Origin: Pieris napi
Taxonomy: Eukaryota > Arthropoda > Insecta > Lepidoptera > Pieridae
Length of the DNA: 64,000 bases
Assembly: GCF_905475465.1 (NCBI RefSeq)
Contig: NC_062257.1
Coordinates: 5,332,001 to 5,396,000 of the forward strand
Direction of reading: 5' to 3'
Position numbers and translations under genes: made by a program. Position 1 is the stretch's first letter. Each line of letters begins with the position of its first letter. This document shows, in pieces, positions 20,502 through 31,619 of this stretch. The notes beneath the pieces are model-generated. The model was not told the DNA's origin, made no database searches, and worked only from the letters and a program-made list of their open reading frames with translations.

Positions 20502-21122
20502 AGACTGGACAATTATACTTGAAAAGTATGGACTAAGAGTTGACCCTATCCGGTGCAAGACTGGTCAAGTATTACCTAAAAAGTATCGACTGAGACTTGA
20601 CCCTAGCCGGTGCTAGACTGGACAATTATACCTGAAAAGTTTCGATTGAGAGTTGACCCTATCCGGTACAAGACTGGTCAAGTATTACCTAAAAAGTATC
20701 GACTGAGAGTTGTCTCTATCCGGTGCTAGACTGGACAATTATACCTGAAAAGTTTCGATTGAGAGTTGACCCTATCCGGTGCTAGACTGGACAAGTAATA
20801 CCCAAAAACTTTCGCCAGATTTGACCCTGTCCATTGCTAGACTGGACTAATAGCACCTGAAAAGTATTGACTAATAGTTGACCCTGTCCATTGCTAGACT
20901 GGACTAGTAGTACCTGAAAAGTATTGACTAATAGTTGACCCTACCCTGTGCTAGACTGGACAAGTAATACCCAAAAACTTTCGACAGAGTTGACCCTGTC
21001 TGGGGCTAGACTGAACAAGTAATAATACATCAAAAGTTTCGACTAAGAGTTGACCTTGCCCGGTGCTAGATTGGTCAAGTAATACCCGAAAAGTTTCGAC
21101 TAAGAATTAACTCTGTCCGATG
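20502..21122 (+). repeat. Minisatellite, 11 units of about 56 bp
   Basis: Units start AGACTGG (or AGACTGA, AGATTGG) at 20502, 20558, 20615, 20671, 20728, 20784, 20839, 20896, 20953, 21008 and 21068; spacing 55-60. Units 1, 3 and 5 share ACAATTATACYTGAAAAG; units 2 and 4 share TCAAGTATTACCTAAAAAG, so a two-unit higher-order period exists. Units 7 and 8, and 6 and 9, are also paired. Confidence 0.9.
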
Positions 21123-21156
21123 TTTCCAGTTTAGGCCTCAGGTCACTGACAGGGCA

Positions 21157-21535
21157 GTACAAGCCGTCGGAAATATCTGCGAACCTCGCTGGAATGCGCT
21201 TCCCCTGGCGCTTCCCCGCACCCCGCCCCGTTTTCGCCTATCCAGTACCGTTGCCAACGCAATCGCCGACGCACGTGTATTATTCTTTAATCGCATTTTA
21301 GTGTTTATTGTTTCTCTGTTTGGTGAAATATTACATAAACTACCTATTTGAATAATTTGAATTTTAAATAATGTAAATAATAAGTATTTGTAAATTTCAA
21401 GTAGGTACGAGTATCAATAAAAATAAGTACACAAATAAAATATTTTTTATTTTTACATCTTCAATTTTTTTGCTATCTCTCCAGTTTGTATGACGTCATT
21501 AAGCCAGGTTCGCAGATATTTCCGACGACTTGTAC
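21157..21535. mobile_element. MITE with about 34 bp terminal inverted repeats
   Basis: GTACAAGCCGTCGGAAATAT at 21157 is matched inverted at 21535 (GTACAAGTCGTCGGAAATAT), continuing CTGCGAACCT. GTAC at both edges may be end or target duplication. The left half is GC-rich, the right AT-rich. 379 bp, non-coding. Confidence 0.75.
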
Positions 21536-22058
21536 CTCATTCGCCGACTATTAGTTATTATTTATTCATTTATTATGTGTTTTAATAGACAGATAACTGT
21601 GTTTGTTGTCAAGTGCTCCTTGACAGATTTAATTTGTACAGTTATTCATTTCAATATTCTATTTAAAGATATTTCAGTGCATTCAAGAGATGAGAGGCGT
21701 ACAATATCGAGGTACACTAATTTATATAATTACGAGACAGCCTTGATGAATGAGCGAGTATCATGTTCGCTTTAAAAGGTTTTTGTTTGAGTAGCAAACA
21801 TTTTGTTAGAAAAATTGTACATTATCTTTATAAAACGAGTTCTCGATTGAGTGGAAAATACTGTATAATTTTCTCTTTGAAGCGAGCTTCAGTGTATTAT
21901 TTTTGAACAATACTTCTTGTGCTATATTCTAGTGCATTTGTAAACCAAAAATGCAAAAAAAAACCTTTTATGATATTAAATATTTATGTCAGACAGAGTA
22001 AAAGAAAATTTTCGGTGAAATAATAATTGATGTTTTCAGTTCTATTTACCTTTTAAAC
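21536..22058. other. No gene recognised
   Basis: An 81-codon plus-strand frame at 21530-21775 overlaps the MITE edge and has no recognisable domain. Confidence 0.45.
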
Positions 22059-22090
22059 ATGAGATTTAGAAATTTATCTGCCATGTCCCA

Positions 22091-22240
22091 TTATTTACTA
22101 TTTACTACTACATACTTATTTACATACTACTACTATGTACTTATATACTACTTTCTACTACTTAATTCCTTACTACTACTACTACTTATTTTACTACTTA
22201 CTTACTACTCGTTTAACCATTACGTTATTTTAACTACTAG
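22091..22240 (+). repeat. (TAC)n-type imperfect microsatellite
   Basis: TACTACTACT and ACTTACT motifs repeat across about 150 bp. Confidence 0.8.
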
Positions 22241-22634
22241 GTTGTCATAAATAGGGATCGGTTTTTAAATGAATTTTTTGAACATGGGGCCGAGAATTGA
22301 GAAATATCCCTCAAACAACTACTTCTACATACTATTTATCAAGGCTACATAGCTTAACCATAGTAAAGGTACATGTACACTTTCTACCAGGGTATCATGA
22401 ATGGGAGGAATTGTTAATCATTCAACATTAGTGATATATACATGTTTCGAAGTCTAAAGGAAAAATACGTTTTGTTCTGACAGTTCAATAACTTTTGACT
22501 GAAATTTAAAAATACAATTTACTTGACACCTGTGGTGGTAGTCCAATAGTGATAAATAGCGGTAAAATAACCGACTCATTGGGAAAGAGGAGTGGTATTA
22601 TTGTTGTACACATAAAAAAATCCTCCCAAATAAA
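22241..22634. other. No gene recognised
   Basis: Nothing supported. Confidence 0.5.
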
Positions 22635-23180
22635 TAAAAAAGTGCGTCTGTACAAAGTACACATGTCAGAAGTGAAACTTCTTTGTACATTAATTATTAC
22701 TAAGGTAAAAGCCCCAATAGATCATCATGTACCAGTATAATATGATCACTCCATGTATTTGTATATCTATATTCACACTGTTTACACTGTATACGTGCTA
22801 ATGATAATATAAATAAATAAAAAATCTGCGTTTACTGCATAAGACGTTATGCGACAGAATTGCCATCTAAAGTTCTAATATGTATTGGAACATTCGTTCG
22901 TTCTACTAAACGAACACATCAACCAATAGGGTGTATTCTTTCTCGATCTCCCTTACTCTCTGTCTCAATCTTTCTCACTATAGCTCTCGCCTACCTCTCG
23001 CTTACTCTCGCTCCATGTCTATTTGCTTCATGCTACGTTCACCCTTTTTCACTCGCTCTCAATCGGTCTCAATCGCTCTCTCCCCTTTCTTCGACAAAAA
23101 CGCTGCACATCTTCGTGACGGTAATATTATTATTGCGAATCATCCGTAAAAATTTTACCCTCATGCGCCTAAAGAAGTTT
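22635..23180. mobile_element. H-II hairpin-ended MITE (copy 3)
   Basis: Left end GTACAAAGTACACATGTC, AGAAGTGAAACTTCTTTGTA (22668-22687); right end CTTCGACAAAAACGCTGCAC, ATCTTCGTGACGG, ACCCTCATGCGCCTAAAGAA. The CT-rich interior produces the 152-codon frame at 22860-23318, which is not a gene. Confidence 0.7.
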
Positions 23181-23440
23181 CACAAACTGAAAGTGAAATC
23201 GGTCACAAGATGGCTTCGAAACTTGCAAATTTGTCGTTGTCGAGTGATTGACGACTCGTCTCCCAAGCACTCCATCTTAATTTCCGTCCCCCAAACAGGC
23301 TCCATTTATTTTTCATGAATATCAACCGATGTAAGACACTTTAGACAATCTTATTTGTGATAAAAATGTTAAAAGCTTTTGGGATCGGTTATGTAAATGA
23401 ATGCTGTGTTTAGTTTAAACAATATTCAATATTAAACAAT

Positions 23441-23486
23441 GATTTAGATTGTATACTTTAAGGTTTTAAAGTATACAATCTAAATC
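23441..23486. repeat. Perfect 20 bp hairpin
   Basis: GATTTAGATTGTATACTTTA (23441-23460) and its exact inverse (23467-23486) flank the loop AGGTTT. The right arm ends where a family A copy begins. Confidence 0.85.
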
Positions 23487-23655
23487 GAAGTCAAAAATAA
23501 TTTATTCATATAGGTAACACAATGAACACTTATGAACGTCAGAAAAAGAAATATAAATTATGTGCTTCTAATTTTACATTTACTGCCAGTTCTCAAAAGA
23601 AGGGCATAGAACGGAAGAGAAGAACTGGCAATATACTTACAGGCAATAAACGTTT
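23487..23655 (-). mobile_element. Family A CR1-like 3' end (truncated, antisense)
   Basis: Family A blocks from AAGTCAAAAATAATTTATTC to AGAACTGGCAATA, then cut by an H-III element. Confidence 0.7.
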
Positions 23656-23667
23656 ACTAGTAGAAAA

Positions 23668-24175
23668 AAAATGTGTGCGTGTACTAGGTGTACACACGTA
23701 AGAAGTGAAACTTCTTTATGACCTTATTTTTCTAAAAATGATCTACTATATGCAACTTAACGAAATTGGTTAAATAGTTTAACAAAAGGCTTTTATTATC
23801 ATAGACATGAATACAAATACAATTATTTCATTTTACCTTATAACTACTAAGATTATTACAGAATTTCATTAATTGTAATAGAATTATTACTATCATTGTT
23901 ATCGTTATTATATATTTTTGTTATTAATGGCTTCGAATCTCTTCGGATCAACCGTGGTAGGGACAAGAAAAAGATGGCGCGTAACCGAAAAATCGTGACG
24001 ATTTGCTACAAAATTTCACCCATACGTCGATAAAAAATTCATTCTAACGCCGATAAAGAAGTTTGACTTCAAAAAGCAACATGGCGCGTAACCGAAAAAT
24101 GTGACGCGTAACGAAAAATTTTTACACTAAATTTTTTTCCAACCCCGATAAAGAAGTTTCACTTCAAAAACATAA
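23668..24175. mobile_element. H-III hairpin-ended MITE (copy 1)
   Basis: Left end GTGTGCGTGTACTAGGTGTA, CACACGTAAGAAGTGAAACT; interior TTTATTATCATAGACATGAA and TCGGATCAACCGTGGTAGGG; right end GATAAAGAAGTTTGACTTC and, about 90 bp on, GATAAAGAAGTTTCACTTC, so the right end is duplicated. Copies at 32205-32660, 34276-34700 and 43145-43630. Confidence 0.75.
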
Positions 24176-24211
24176 TAATTTATAAATTGAATTCCCTTTA
24201 AAACTTATTCT

Positions 24212-24258
24212 TTTGTCTCTTTCTGTCAAATTGTGTTAACGGTGTGAAGACAGAGATG
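24212..24258 (+). repeat. Short dispersed motif 'TCTCTTTCTGTCAAATT'
   Basis: TGTCTCTTTCTGTCAAATTG, then TGTTAACGGTGTGAAGACAG. Related at 32951-32998 and inverted at 58766-58823. Confidence 0.45.
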
Positions 24259-24283
24259 CTTATTTTAATACCAAGGTCCAAAA

Positions 24284-24470
24284 CCATTCTGTTTGCACAG
24301 ATCCTTGTTATCAAAGATGTTGCGCCTTCTGAATGCTATCTCCGACACTAGCGACATATTTATATGTTCGCAGAGTGAATTCACAGTAGCGATATTGTGT
24401 ATATGTGTTTAATATTTTATTTTTCTCGACATTATCGTATTGGCATAGTCTGTAAGGATAATATATGTAT
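24284..24470 (-). repeat. Dispersed repeat R (copy 2, uninterrupted)
   Basis: Antisense match to 3935-3985 plus 4360-4500 without the intervening MITE, giving the probable pre-insertion arrangement. Confidence 0.55.
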
Positions 24471-24544
24471 TTCTATAAGAAATAAATAAAATGAATTAAA
24501 TTGATTTAATTTCTATAAATGTGGTGAATTTGTATTGAAGTGTT

Positions 24545-24650
24545 TGTTATATGCGTACATAGTCCATTGGTGCACAGCCGTGGATCGAACTTACGACCAT
24601 AGGGATGAGAGTCGCACGCTGAAGCCACTACGTTAACGCTCATTATTAAA
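24545..24650 (-). mobile_element. Family D SINE head (antisense)
   Basis: CCATTGGTGCACAGCCGTGG, ATCGAACTTACGACC and GCTGAAGCCACTACG are the antisense tRNA-like head. Confidence 0.6.
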
Positions 24651-24654
24651 GCCT

Positions 24655-24965
24655 ATACCCGCGATATATATATTTTTTTATAGAACGGGGGCAAACGGGC
24701 AGGAGGCTCACCTGATGTTAAGTGATACCGCCGCCCATGGACACTCTCAATGCCAGAGGGCTCGCGAGTGCGTTGCCGGCCTTTTAAGAATTGGTACGCT
24801 CTTTTCTTGAAGGACCCTAAGTCGAATTGGTTCGGAAATACTTCAGTGGGCAGCTGGTTCCACATAGTGGTGGTGCGCGGCAAAAACTGCCTTGAAAACG
24901 CTCAGTTGTGGAACGACGGACGTTGAGGTGATACGGGTGGAATATCGTATTGTGCCTCGATGTCC
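24655..24965 (-). pseudogene. Family B non-LTR RT C-terminus and 3' end (antisense)
   Basis: Best B copy. The minus strand from about 24883 reads TTTMWNQLPTEVFPNQFDLG, then SFKKRAYQFLKGRQRT and a 3' region with HLTSGEPPARLP. Upstream on the same strand SVVPQLSVFKAVFAAHHHYV is in another frame, so there is at least one frame slip. Strongly 5'-truncated. Confidence 0.7.
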
Positions 24966-25382
24966 GATGATGAAACTCAGCTGCAGGTATAGATATGACT
25001 TTAGTATCACAATATTTTTAACAAACACGCTTATATTACGTAATAGTATTCAATTGTCATTATATTCCAACATTTTCCAGTTCCAAAAATATCACATTCG
25101 GTTATTTTACCGGATTAATACTTGCAGTGATTTCATAACTTTTTCAATTTTAATTTATGTTTGAGGAGAAAATATTGTAACGTTTCTGATTTTATATTTT
25201 GATACAATTTTTTTTACCATGTTATATCAGAATTATTGATTACCTACTAAGTAATGAATAAATACTTGATGTCACAATTCTTGAAGAGCATTCAGCTTAT
25301 TTGACTGATACCCGTGTTTCATTCCTAACTCTATGGACATATAACGGTCTACTATAAAGCCGACCAATTAGGGACAGCCTTC
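24966..25382. other. No gene recognised
   Basis: AT-rich DNA; nothing supported. Confidence 0.5.
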
Positions 25383-25560
25383 GGACAGTTGACAATTTTA
25401 AGATTGTAATTTGACGGTTTCACTTCGATAGATTACAATCTATCGAATAATAATACGTTAAATTGTAAGCAGTACGTTGAGTTCACAATCTTTCGATAGT
25501 TCACAATCTCGCGAGATAGATTACAATCTAACGGTGTTTACAATTTTACGGTATCATATA
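25383..25560. mobile_element. MITE K (copy 1, left end damaged)
   Basis: Right part GAATAATAATACGTTAAATT, ACAATCTCGCGAGATAGATT, ACAATCTAACGG, ACAATTTTACGGT matches 41630-41742. The left terminal repeat is not clean. Confidence 0.6.
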
Positions 25561-25974
25561 TAATTTAAATTTCGAACGCGGATTTTTGATTATTCCCATT
25601 TTTAAGCTTTTGTTCCCACAATGCAAAGTAGATTGCTAAATGTGCATCGAATCGTGTCCGCTGCGTTCGAATACGATGCTATTGTTGTATTATAATATCC
25701 GTGCCCCAAATATACGGAAGACGGCTTTTAAGAAAATGAACAGGGCCGTTTCTATGCAAATTTTATTTGATAGAAGAGTTCGTATCGCAATTTCCTAATG
25801 GCTTGAACGATACCATGGATTTAGGGATGTCAGTTAATAAGATTATCTATATTCTCTATGTCAGTTCATAAGATTATCTGTACTCCCTTCTCAATCTGAG
25901 GACTTACTGATTCGAAATTAATTTTTGTTTAGTACACAAAATATGAAATTCCTTGTACCATTTTTGAATATTCA
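25561..25974. other. No gene recognised; small tandem duplication
   Basis: ATGTCAGTTAATAAGATTAT at 25827 and ATGTCAGTTCATAAGATTAT at 25858 form a two-copy tandem of about 31 bp. Confidence 0.5.
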
Positions 25975-26265
25975 AATTTGGAATTTAGAATATTACTCAA
26001 ATAGTTGCTTTGGAATTAAATTTAAATTTAGAATTTCTTACTTCAAAAAGTAATTCATTCAAATTTTAGAATATTACTCAAATAGTTGCTTCGGAATTAA
26101 ATTTATATTTAGAATTACTTACGACGAGATTAATTTAAATTTTGAATATCACTTAAATCGTTTTTGTCGAAATAAATTAATTGTAGAATTATTTACGACA
26201 AGATTCATTCAAATTTAGAATACAACTCAAATAGTTCGGAATGTAATTTAAATTTAGAATTACTT
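25975..26265 (+). repeat. Diverged tandem array, about 4 units of 74-81 bp
   Basis: TTAGAATATTACTCAAATAG starts near 25985 and 26066, with decayed versions near 26141 and 26215; each carries TTAAATTTA.ATTTAGAATT and ACGACRAGATT or its decayed form. Confidence 0.7.
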
Positions 26266-26271
26266 GGTACC

Positions 26272-26323
26272 AACTTCTATTAGTTCAAAATGGATGAATT
26301 TGAAGTTTGAACTAATAGAAGTT
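26272..26323. repeat. Perfect 18 bp inverted repeat
   Basis: AACTTCTATTAGTTCAAA (26272-26289) and its exact inverse (26306-26323), 16-base loop, directly after the tandem array. Confidence 0.85.
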
Positions 26324-26624
26324 TGGAGTATCAATGAGAAATTTTGCAATAAAATATAATTTTTGAGAGATTCTATTGCGTGCGCTTTATATATATATCC
26401 TACGACAGAAGTGCTCTTCTAAAAGCTCTAAAAATCTCTGATATAAATTTTATTAATTTTGCTTTATTATTTTTCATCTATAAAAGCACAGATTAATTTA
26501 TTCATAAATTACACACACTTACTTAGCCAAAACGATACTGTCAAACAATTAAAATACCTAAAAAATATAACAAGACATATACTACTGTAAATGTAGTATT
26601 ACTTATGTCGTACAACTGAACGTT
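26324..26624. other. AT-rich spacer
   Basis: Nothing recognised. Confidence 0.4.
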
Positions 26625-26850
26625 ATTTAAGGCAGTTTTTGCCGCGCACCACCACTTTGGGGAACCAGCTGCCCACTGAAGTATTTCCGAACCAATTCGA
26701 CTAAGGGTCCTTCAAGAAAAGAGCGTACCAATTCTTAAAAGGCCGGCAACGCACTCAAGAGCCCTCTGGCATTGAGAATGTCCATGGGCGGTGATAACAC
26801 TTAACATCAGATCTTCTGCCAGTTTGCCCCCTGTTCTATGATTTCGCTAG
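26625..26850 (+). mobile_element. Family B non-LTR 3' relic (sense)
   Basis: AAGGCAGTTTTTGCCGCGCA, GGAACCAGCTGCCCACTGAA, CCTTCAAGAAAAGAGCGTAC, AAGGCCGGCAACGCACTC. Sense-oriented RT C-terminus and 3' end. Confidence 0.7.
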
Positions 26851-27012
26851 AATTTTTGTTAAAGTTAAAATGAAAATTGCCACAAATTTACTTCTTCTGA
26901 GATTCTCTCATCTATTCATAATTAATTTTTGTGCTATTTGGAATCTTCAAAAACTTAATTATTCCGTGATTACTAAAATTAATTACATTCACAAGCTTTT
27001 AACGGCGGCTTA

Positions 27013-27610
27013 ACTCAAAATCAAAATAACTTTATTCATATAGGTAACCAAGTACATTTATGAACGTCAAGAAAAGATGTTAATTGATTCTAAATTTACA
27101 TTTACTACCAGTTTGCAAGTCAAGGGCGTAGGCAAGTAGAACTGGCAAGAAACTCTCCGCCACTATTTTCATCGCTAAGTTTTGAGTCATAAATTGTTTA
27201 AACTGGAGCAAATCAATCCCAAGGATTAGGATCATGTAAATAATTGTCAAATTTATAAAAAGCTTTATTCATTAATTTACGCTTACTTCGTAAATATTTC
27301 GTAAAAATTTATTGAATAGTACTTTTTTTGTAAAAGTAATACGCCAAGTCGATTTTTAAAGACTCTAGTCGGAAGATCTTTTAATTCTTTTGGTAATATT
27401 TTGTAAACCTTAATTGCCAAAGGTGTTTTTCCTAAACAGTTGAGTCCAGATTGATTATTGGCACAGACAATTTCATCCCATGTCTACTTCTTACTGCGAC
27501 TTCTACATTCGACTTAAATATATGTATGTTTCTGTGCACGAATAAGGATATTTCTAAAATATAAATACATGGAAGAGATAAAATTTTAAATAAAGGTTAC
27601 TATGGAGACA
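27013..27610 (-). pseudogene. Family A CR1-like element, longest antisense copy
   Basis: The minus strand encodes VYKILPKELKDLPTRVFKNR, later NKAFYKFDNYLHDPNPWD and a stop, then the 3' UTR to 27013. About 600 bp survive with several frame slips. It fixes the order RT tail - PNPWD stop - UTR - TTTGA tail for the family. Confidence 0.7.
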
Positions 27611-28450
27611 GTTTGCTCCACAAATTGCTCTAATACATTTCTTTTGAGGGGGGACGCTTCCAGTACCTTCGGAACCTTGCCTAAAGGGACTCCTTCTAAT
27701 TAATTTTAGTTATTATATTTTGAGGTTATTGTAATTACATCAATGTACCCGATTGGAAATAAATACAAAAAATTATGTACCACAAAGAACGGTTCGGTGG
27801 CCGTCGATACACAATTCATATTAAAATAATAAGTCCTGAGTACATACCTCGTCAATGTCTCCTTACAGGAAAATAGGCACACATATATTATCAGCCGTAA
27901 GGATTTGGATTAGTGTTAGTATGGGCACAAAAAGAGGTTAGACTGATGATAATTGATACCTTGCCTCACAATCGTTCTTAAACACGCACTAAACACTTAC
28001 TATACAATTTTAAATAGTGGACGTGTCTATAATTAACAAAAAGTATAATTCCAAATAAAAAAAATGCTAGATGCACGAGAACACGTAACCCGACAAGCTC
28101 AACAATGACTAACAAAAAATGTGTCGATCGGCCGTGCTTAATATTTGGCATCACCCTCATCAATTTTATAAAATTAATAAAATGTATTTCGAACAATTTC
28201 TATTTTTTATCGAAATTATTATAATTTCTATTGTCTATCGAAACTTACATCGATATCGATAAAGTGCCTGACTAATACTAGACAGCAACGACTAACATCA
28301 ATTTTCAGAGTAAGCTGCGGTTTCATGAGCTCTGACTATGATGGATTGACGGTAATGCTAGACTTGATGTTTGTCAGATGCTAAAGTTTATTTGTTTCAT
28401 ACCGGCTCTATCCGGTTGGATAAAATTTTAGTATTATATTTAGGTTATCA
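27611..28450. other. No gene recognised (840 bp)
   Basis: AT-rich DNA. A 72-codon minus frame at 28196-27978 is hydrophobic but has no recognisable domain. ATCGATATCGAT palindrome near 28250. Confidence 0.45.
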
Positions 28451-28550
28451 GCAGTGTTGGTTTAGTGGCTTTAGTGGCTCAGCCCTCGTAGGTTCGATCC
28501 CCAGCTCGATCGGTGCGGAACTTTTTGAGTTTTTTAAGCGTACACAAACC
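28451..28550 (+). mobile_element. Family D SINE head (truncated)
   Basis: AGCAGTGTTGGTTTAGTGGC and CGTAGGTTCGATCCCCAGCT (A and B boxes), then divergence. Confidence 0.55.
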
Positions 28551-28571
28551 AACATAACATTTATATATATA

Positions 28572-28893
28572 CTAGCTGATCCGGCAAACGTCGTTTTGCC
28601 ATGTATATCATTTATAATAAAAAATAGGGGTTGATCGTAGAGGAGTGAAAATTAGGGGTTGTATGTATTTTTTAATGCTGTATCATAAAAAAATAGAAAT
28701 TAAAAATTTGGTCTAAAAAATTAAATAATAAATTTAGGGGTGGACTACCCCTAACATTAAGGGGGATGAAAAATAGATGTTGGCCGATTCTCAGAGATAC
28801 CGGATAAGCACAAAAAATTTCATCAAAATTGGTCAAGCCGTTTCGGAGGAGTTTAACCACAAACACCGCGCCACGAGAATTTTATATATTAGA
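28572..28893 (-). mobile_element. Non-autonomous Helitron, 'GGCAAACG' family
   Basis: Plus-strand CTAG at 28572-28575 with the hairpin GGCAAA..TTTTGCC; the other end reads, on the minus strand, TCTAATATATAAAATTCTCG. Flanked by A and T as expected. 322 bp, non-coding; fragment at 59989-60112. Confidence 0.75.
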
Positions 28894-29233
28894 TATAGAT
28901 AAATATGTAATCTATTTAATTAACCACAAAAATTCCAAATGTAATATTAGTAACTTCAACAGAATATAGGAATTTTCTTTGGGTCCTTTAGTTTCAGACT
29001 ACAGTTTATATATTATTTATTTTCCCGCAACTATATTTTAGAGTTGGTAAAAAAAGGAAAGGATAATTGAAAAGCACTCAAGCAAATGGCATGTCGAAGC
29101 AAAAGACACCTTTGACACGCTGTCTAGTCATTCACTCTATAGGCATGGAATATTCTAGTAAGGAAAAGCCAAAAAAGGAACTTGGTACTTTCAATATTAG
29201 AAATCTTCAAAAAAGTTTAGTTTTATAATATCA
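28894..29233. other. No gene recognised
   Basis: Spacer between two Helitrons. Confidence 0.4.
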
Positions 29234-29673
29234 CTAGCTGCCCCCGCGAACTTCGTTTCGCTCCTCCTTAATGTGATTTTACTTAGCCTACCTTTTTAGT
29301 ACATACCAACATGGAACATTTTGCTATGCTACCCCAGAGACTGTTTGGTTTTCCGGAAGGAAAACATTTTAGGTTTTTCTGTGATTGTTCTCTATATAAA
29401 CCTCAGATTTTCAAGTTATAATTTCTTAACAAAAAATAAAAAAAAAACAGGGGTTGATTGTAGAGGGTAGAATGAAAAAATAAAATCAAAAAATTTGTCT
29501 AAATATTAAAAAAATTTTTTTTGGGGTGGACACTCCTTATCACCTAAGGGTTCGAAACATAGATAGTAGCCATTCTCAGACTACTGAATATTCATAAAAA
29601 AATTCATAAGAATCGAACCATTTCATAATTTCGAAGAAACGAACATTGCTACACGAGAATTTTATATATTAGA
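29234..29673 (-). mobile_element. Non-autonomous Helitron, 'CCCCCGCGAAC' family (copy 1)
   Basis: CTAG at 29234-29237, hairpin GCGAA..TTCGC, and minus-strand 5' end TCTAATATATAAAATTCTCG. 440 bp. Copies at 35892-36311 and a relic at 42476-42880. Confidence 0.75.
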
Positions 29674-29987
29674 TAGAATGTAATTTATTAATAAAATACA
29701 TTCTTATATTGTAAAGTACTAGATCGCTATAAATAATTGTGAAAAGGTTTCTTTTTATAATTTTCGTCCTATAGTTCATACTGACATAACATTTACACTA
29801 GGAAAAAAAAAAGAAAGTGAAAGAAATAGAAGAAAGTGAGGGTATGTATATGAAGGTGTGTATGTGGGGCTCATGATGCAGGTGATTTAGCGCTATGGGT
29901 ATTCTTAATACTCCTTTTAAGATGCCGCGATAGCTTAAACACGTCAAGGCTTAAATATTGGTCGTTGTATGTCCTGGCTCATGTATG
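29674..29987. other. No gene recognised
   Basis: Contains a GA/GT-rich tract at 29800-29875. Confidence 0.4.
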
Positions 29988-30290
29988 AGCAGTGTTGGCC
30001 TAGTGGATTCAGCGTGCGACTCTCATACCTGAGGTCGTAGGTTAGATCCCCGGCTGTGCACCAATGGACTTTCTTTCTATGTGCGCATTTAACATGTGCT
30101 CGAACGGTGAAGGAAAACATCGTGAGGAAACCGACATGTCTTAGACCCAAAAAGTCGGCGGCGTGTCAGGCACTGGAGGCTGATCACCTACTTGCGTATT
30201 AGATTTAAAAATGATCATGAAACAGATTCAGACATTTGAGGCCGAGACAGAAATTTGAGAGGTTGTAGCGCCTGATTTATTTATTTAATT
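29988..30290 (+). mobile_element. Family D tRNA-derived SINE (copy 2)
   Basis: Full-length: head GCAGTGTTGGCCTAGTGGAT to TGTGCACCA, body ACATCGTGAGGAAACCGACA, tail TGTAGCGCCTGATTTATTTA. Confidence 0.8.
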
Positions 30291-30435
30291 GTATGTCCGG
30301 GCTGCGTGATACAAAACGAGCTTTGGCATAGTTGGTGTTGTGAGGAACGTGAAATAAAGCTCGATTATGAGTCTCTTGAGCAGGAAAACGGCAGTGCTGT
30401 TTCTAGAAGTGAGCTGCTATTAAGTTTATCTGATA
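30291..30435. other. Short open stretch of unknown origin
   Basis: A plus frame over about 30306-30440 reads CCEEREIKLDYESLEQENGS before running into the Helitron. No ATG at the given start (GTG). It looks protein-like but I do not recognise it. Could be an element exon or chance. Confidence 0.2.
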
Positions 30436-31078
30436 CTAGCGACCCGCCCCGGTTTCGCACGGGTGCAATGCTGATACTAAATACACTACAGAAAAACTGT
30501 GCGGCCGGCCGGTACCGCCGCAAACGCTACGTCCCGCAATTTTTAAATCTGTAATATCTTCGAAAATATTCACTTAAATCATACGGTGTACAGGGCCATA
30601 TAGATCTATATTAAATGAACAATGTATTCAAGGTATTTAATTGGTTAAGGATTAATGCTGTATTGGTTAAAATCGCTTCGAAAATTAGCCATTATTTGTC
30701 GTAAAAAGTAAATGACAAAAAAAAGTTATTGCGGGTTATCCATAAGAGATAGACATATACCATCACCGACTTTTCTGTAGACCTTTTCAATGTGTACAAT
30801 ACTTAGTACATTATTTTGATAAAACTCATAGGGTTCAGCCTGCGTTTGCAATGTAAGCGGAAAAAATGTAATTATTTACGACATCACATTAGAAACCTCA
30901 AAAATAACAGTACTTCTCCACTATTTAATGGATGTTATTACACATATAAACCTTCATCTTGAATCACTCTATCTATTAAAAAAAACCGCATCAAAATCCG
31001 TTGTGTAGTTTCAAAGATTTAAGCATACAAAGGGAAATAGGGACAGAGAATGCGACTTTGTTTTATACTATGTAGTGA
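30436..31078 (-). mobile_element. Non-autonomous Helitron, 'GACCCGCCCCGG' family
   Basis: Plus-strand CTAG (30436) followed by GACCCGCCCCGGTTTCGCAC (hairpin CCCG..CGGG), and ACTATGTAGTGA (31067-31078) as the antisense 5' TCACTACATAGT. Flanks A and T fit. 643 bp. I know this end sequence as common in butterfly and moth genomes; non-coding here. Confidence 0.8.
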
Positions 31079-31619
31079 TGATGTCATGTAGATTTTAGCT
31101 TATTTTGAAAAGTGACAACCATTTTTTATGCGTAATTATGTTTTATTGAACGGGATATATGTATTTTGATTAAGGGTTGTTTTATTTCGGCTTTGAGCCA
31201 TGTGATGAGGGTTGCTAAGGGCTGTCGACTGTCGCATTAAGTGAATTACGAGTTTGACCTCCCGTAGGATTCTCGGGCCCTGGTAACTGGTGTCGTGATA
31301 TGGCGTGAAATTATTGTAATTAGGTAATCAAATTCATTAATTAACTATGAATCATTTCAACAATTATAAATAATATATTCTCGAAATCAAATTAAAGTTG
31401 TGAAATTGTTCTAAATTCGTACAGAAAACTAAATACGTATGTCGTGAGACCGATCTTGATTTAGGAGATTGAAAATGATTCATGTGCACTTTTTACTATT
31501 TTTTTTTTTTCATGTTTTCTTTATTAGTTTAGTTTGTTTTTTTTGTTCCTGATAAGTTTCTTTTTCTAAACAACTAAATGTAATACATGTATTTTTGCAC
31601 TTCTTGCCTTTCTTATGTA
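31079..31619. other. No gene recognised
   Basis: AT-rich; T-run at 31499-31511. Confidence 0.5.

Noticed and set aside
20502..21122. CRISPR array
   Set aside because: No unique spacers; the units are simply tandem 56 bp repeats in a eukaryotic genome.
22549..22740. 63-codon frame near an H-II end
   Set aside because: Covers the terminal hairpin; no homology, no conservation in other H-II copies.
22860..23318. 152-codon plus-strand frame with hydrophobic segments
   Set aside because: It lies inside an H-II element, in the CT-rich part shared with non-coding copies at 38200, 52260 and, inverted, 52790; other copies do not keep the frame.
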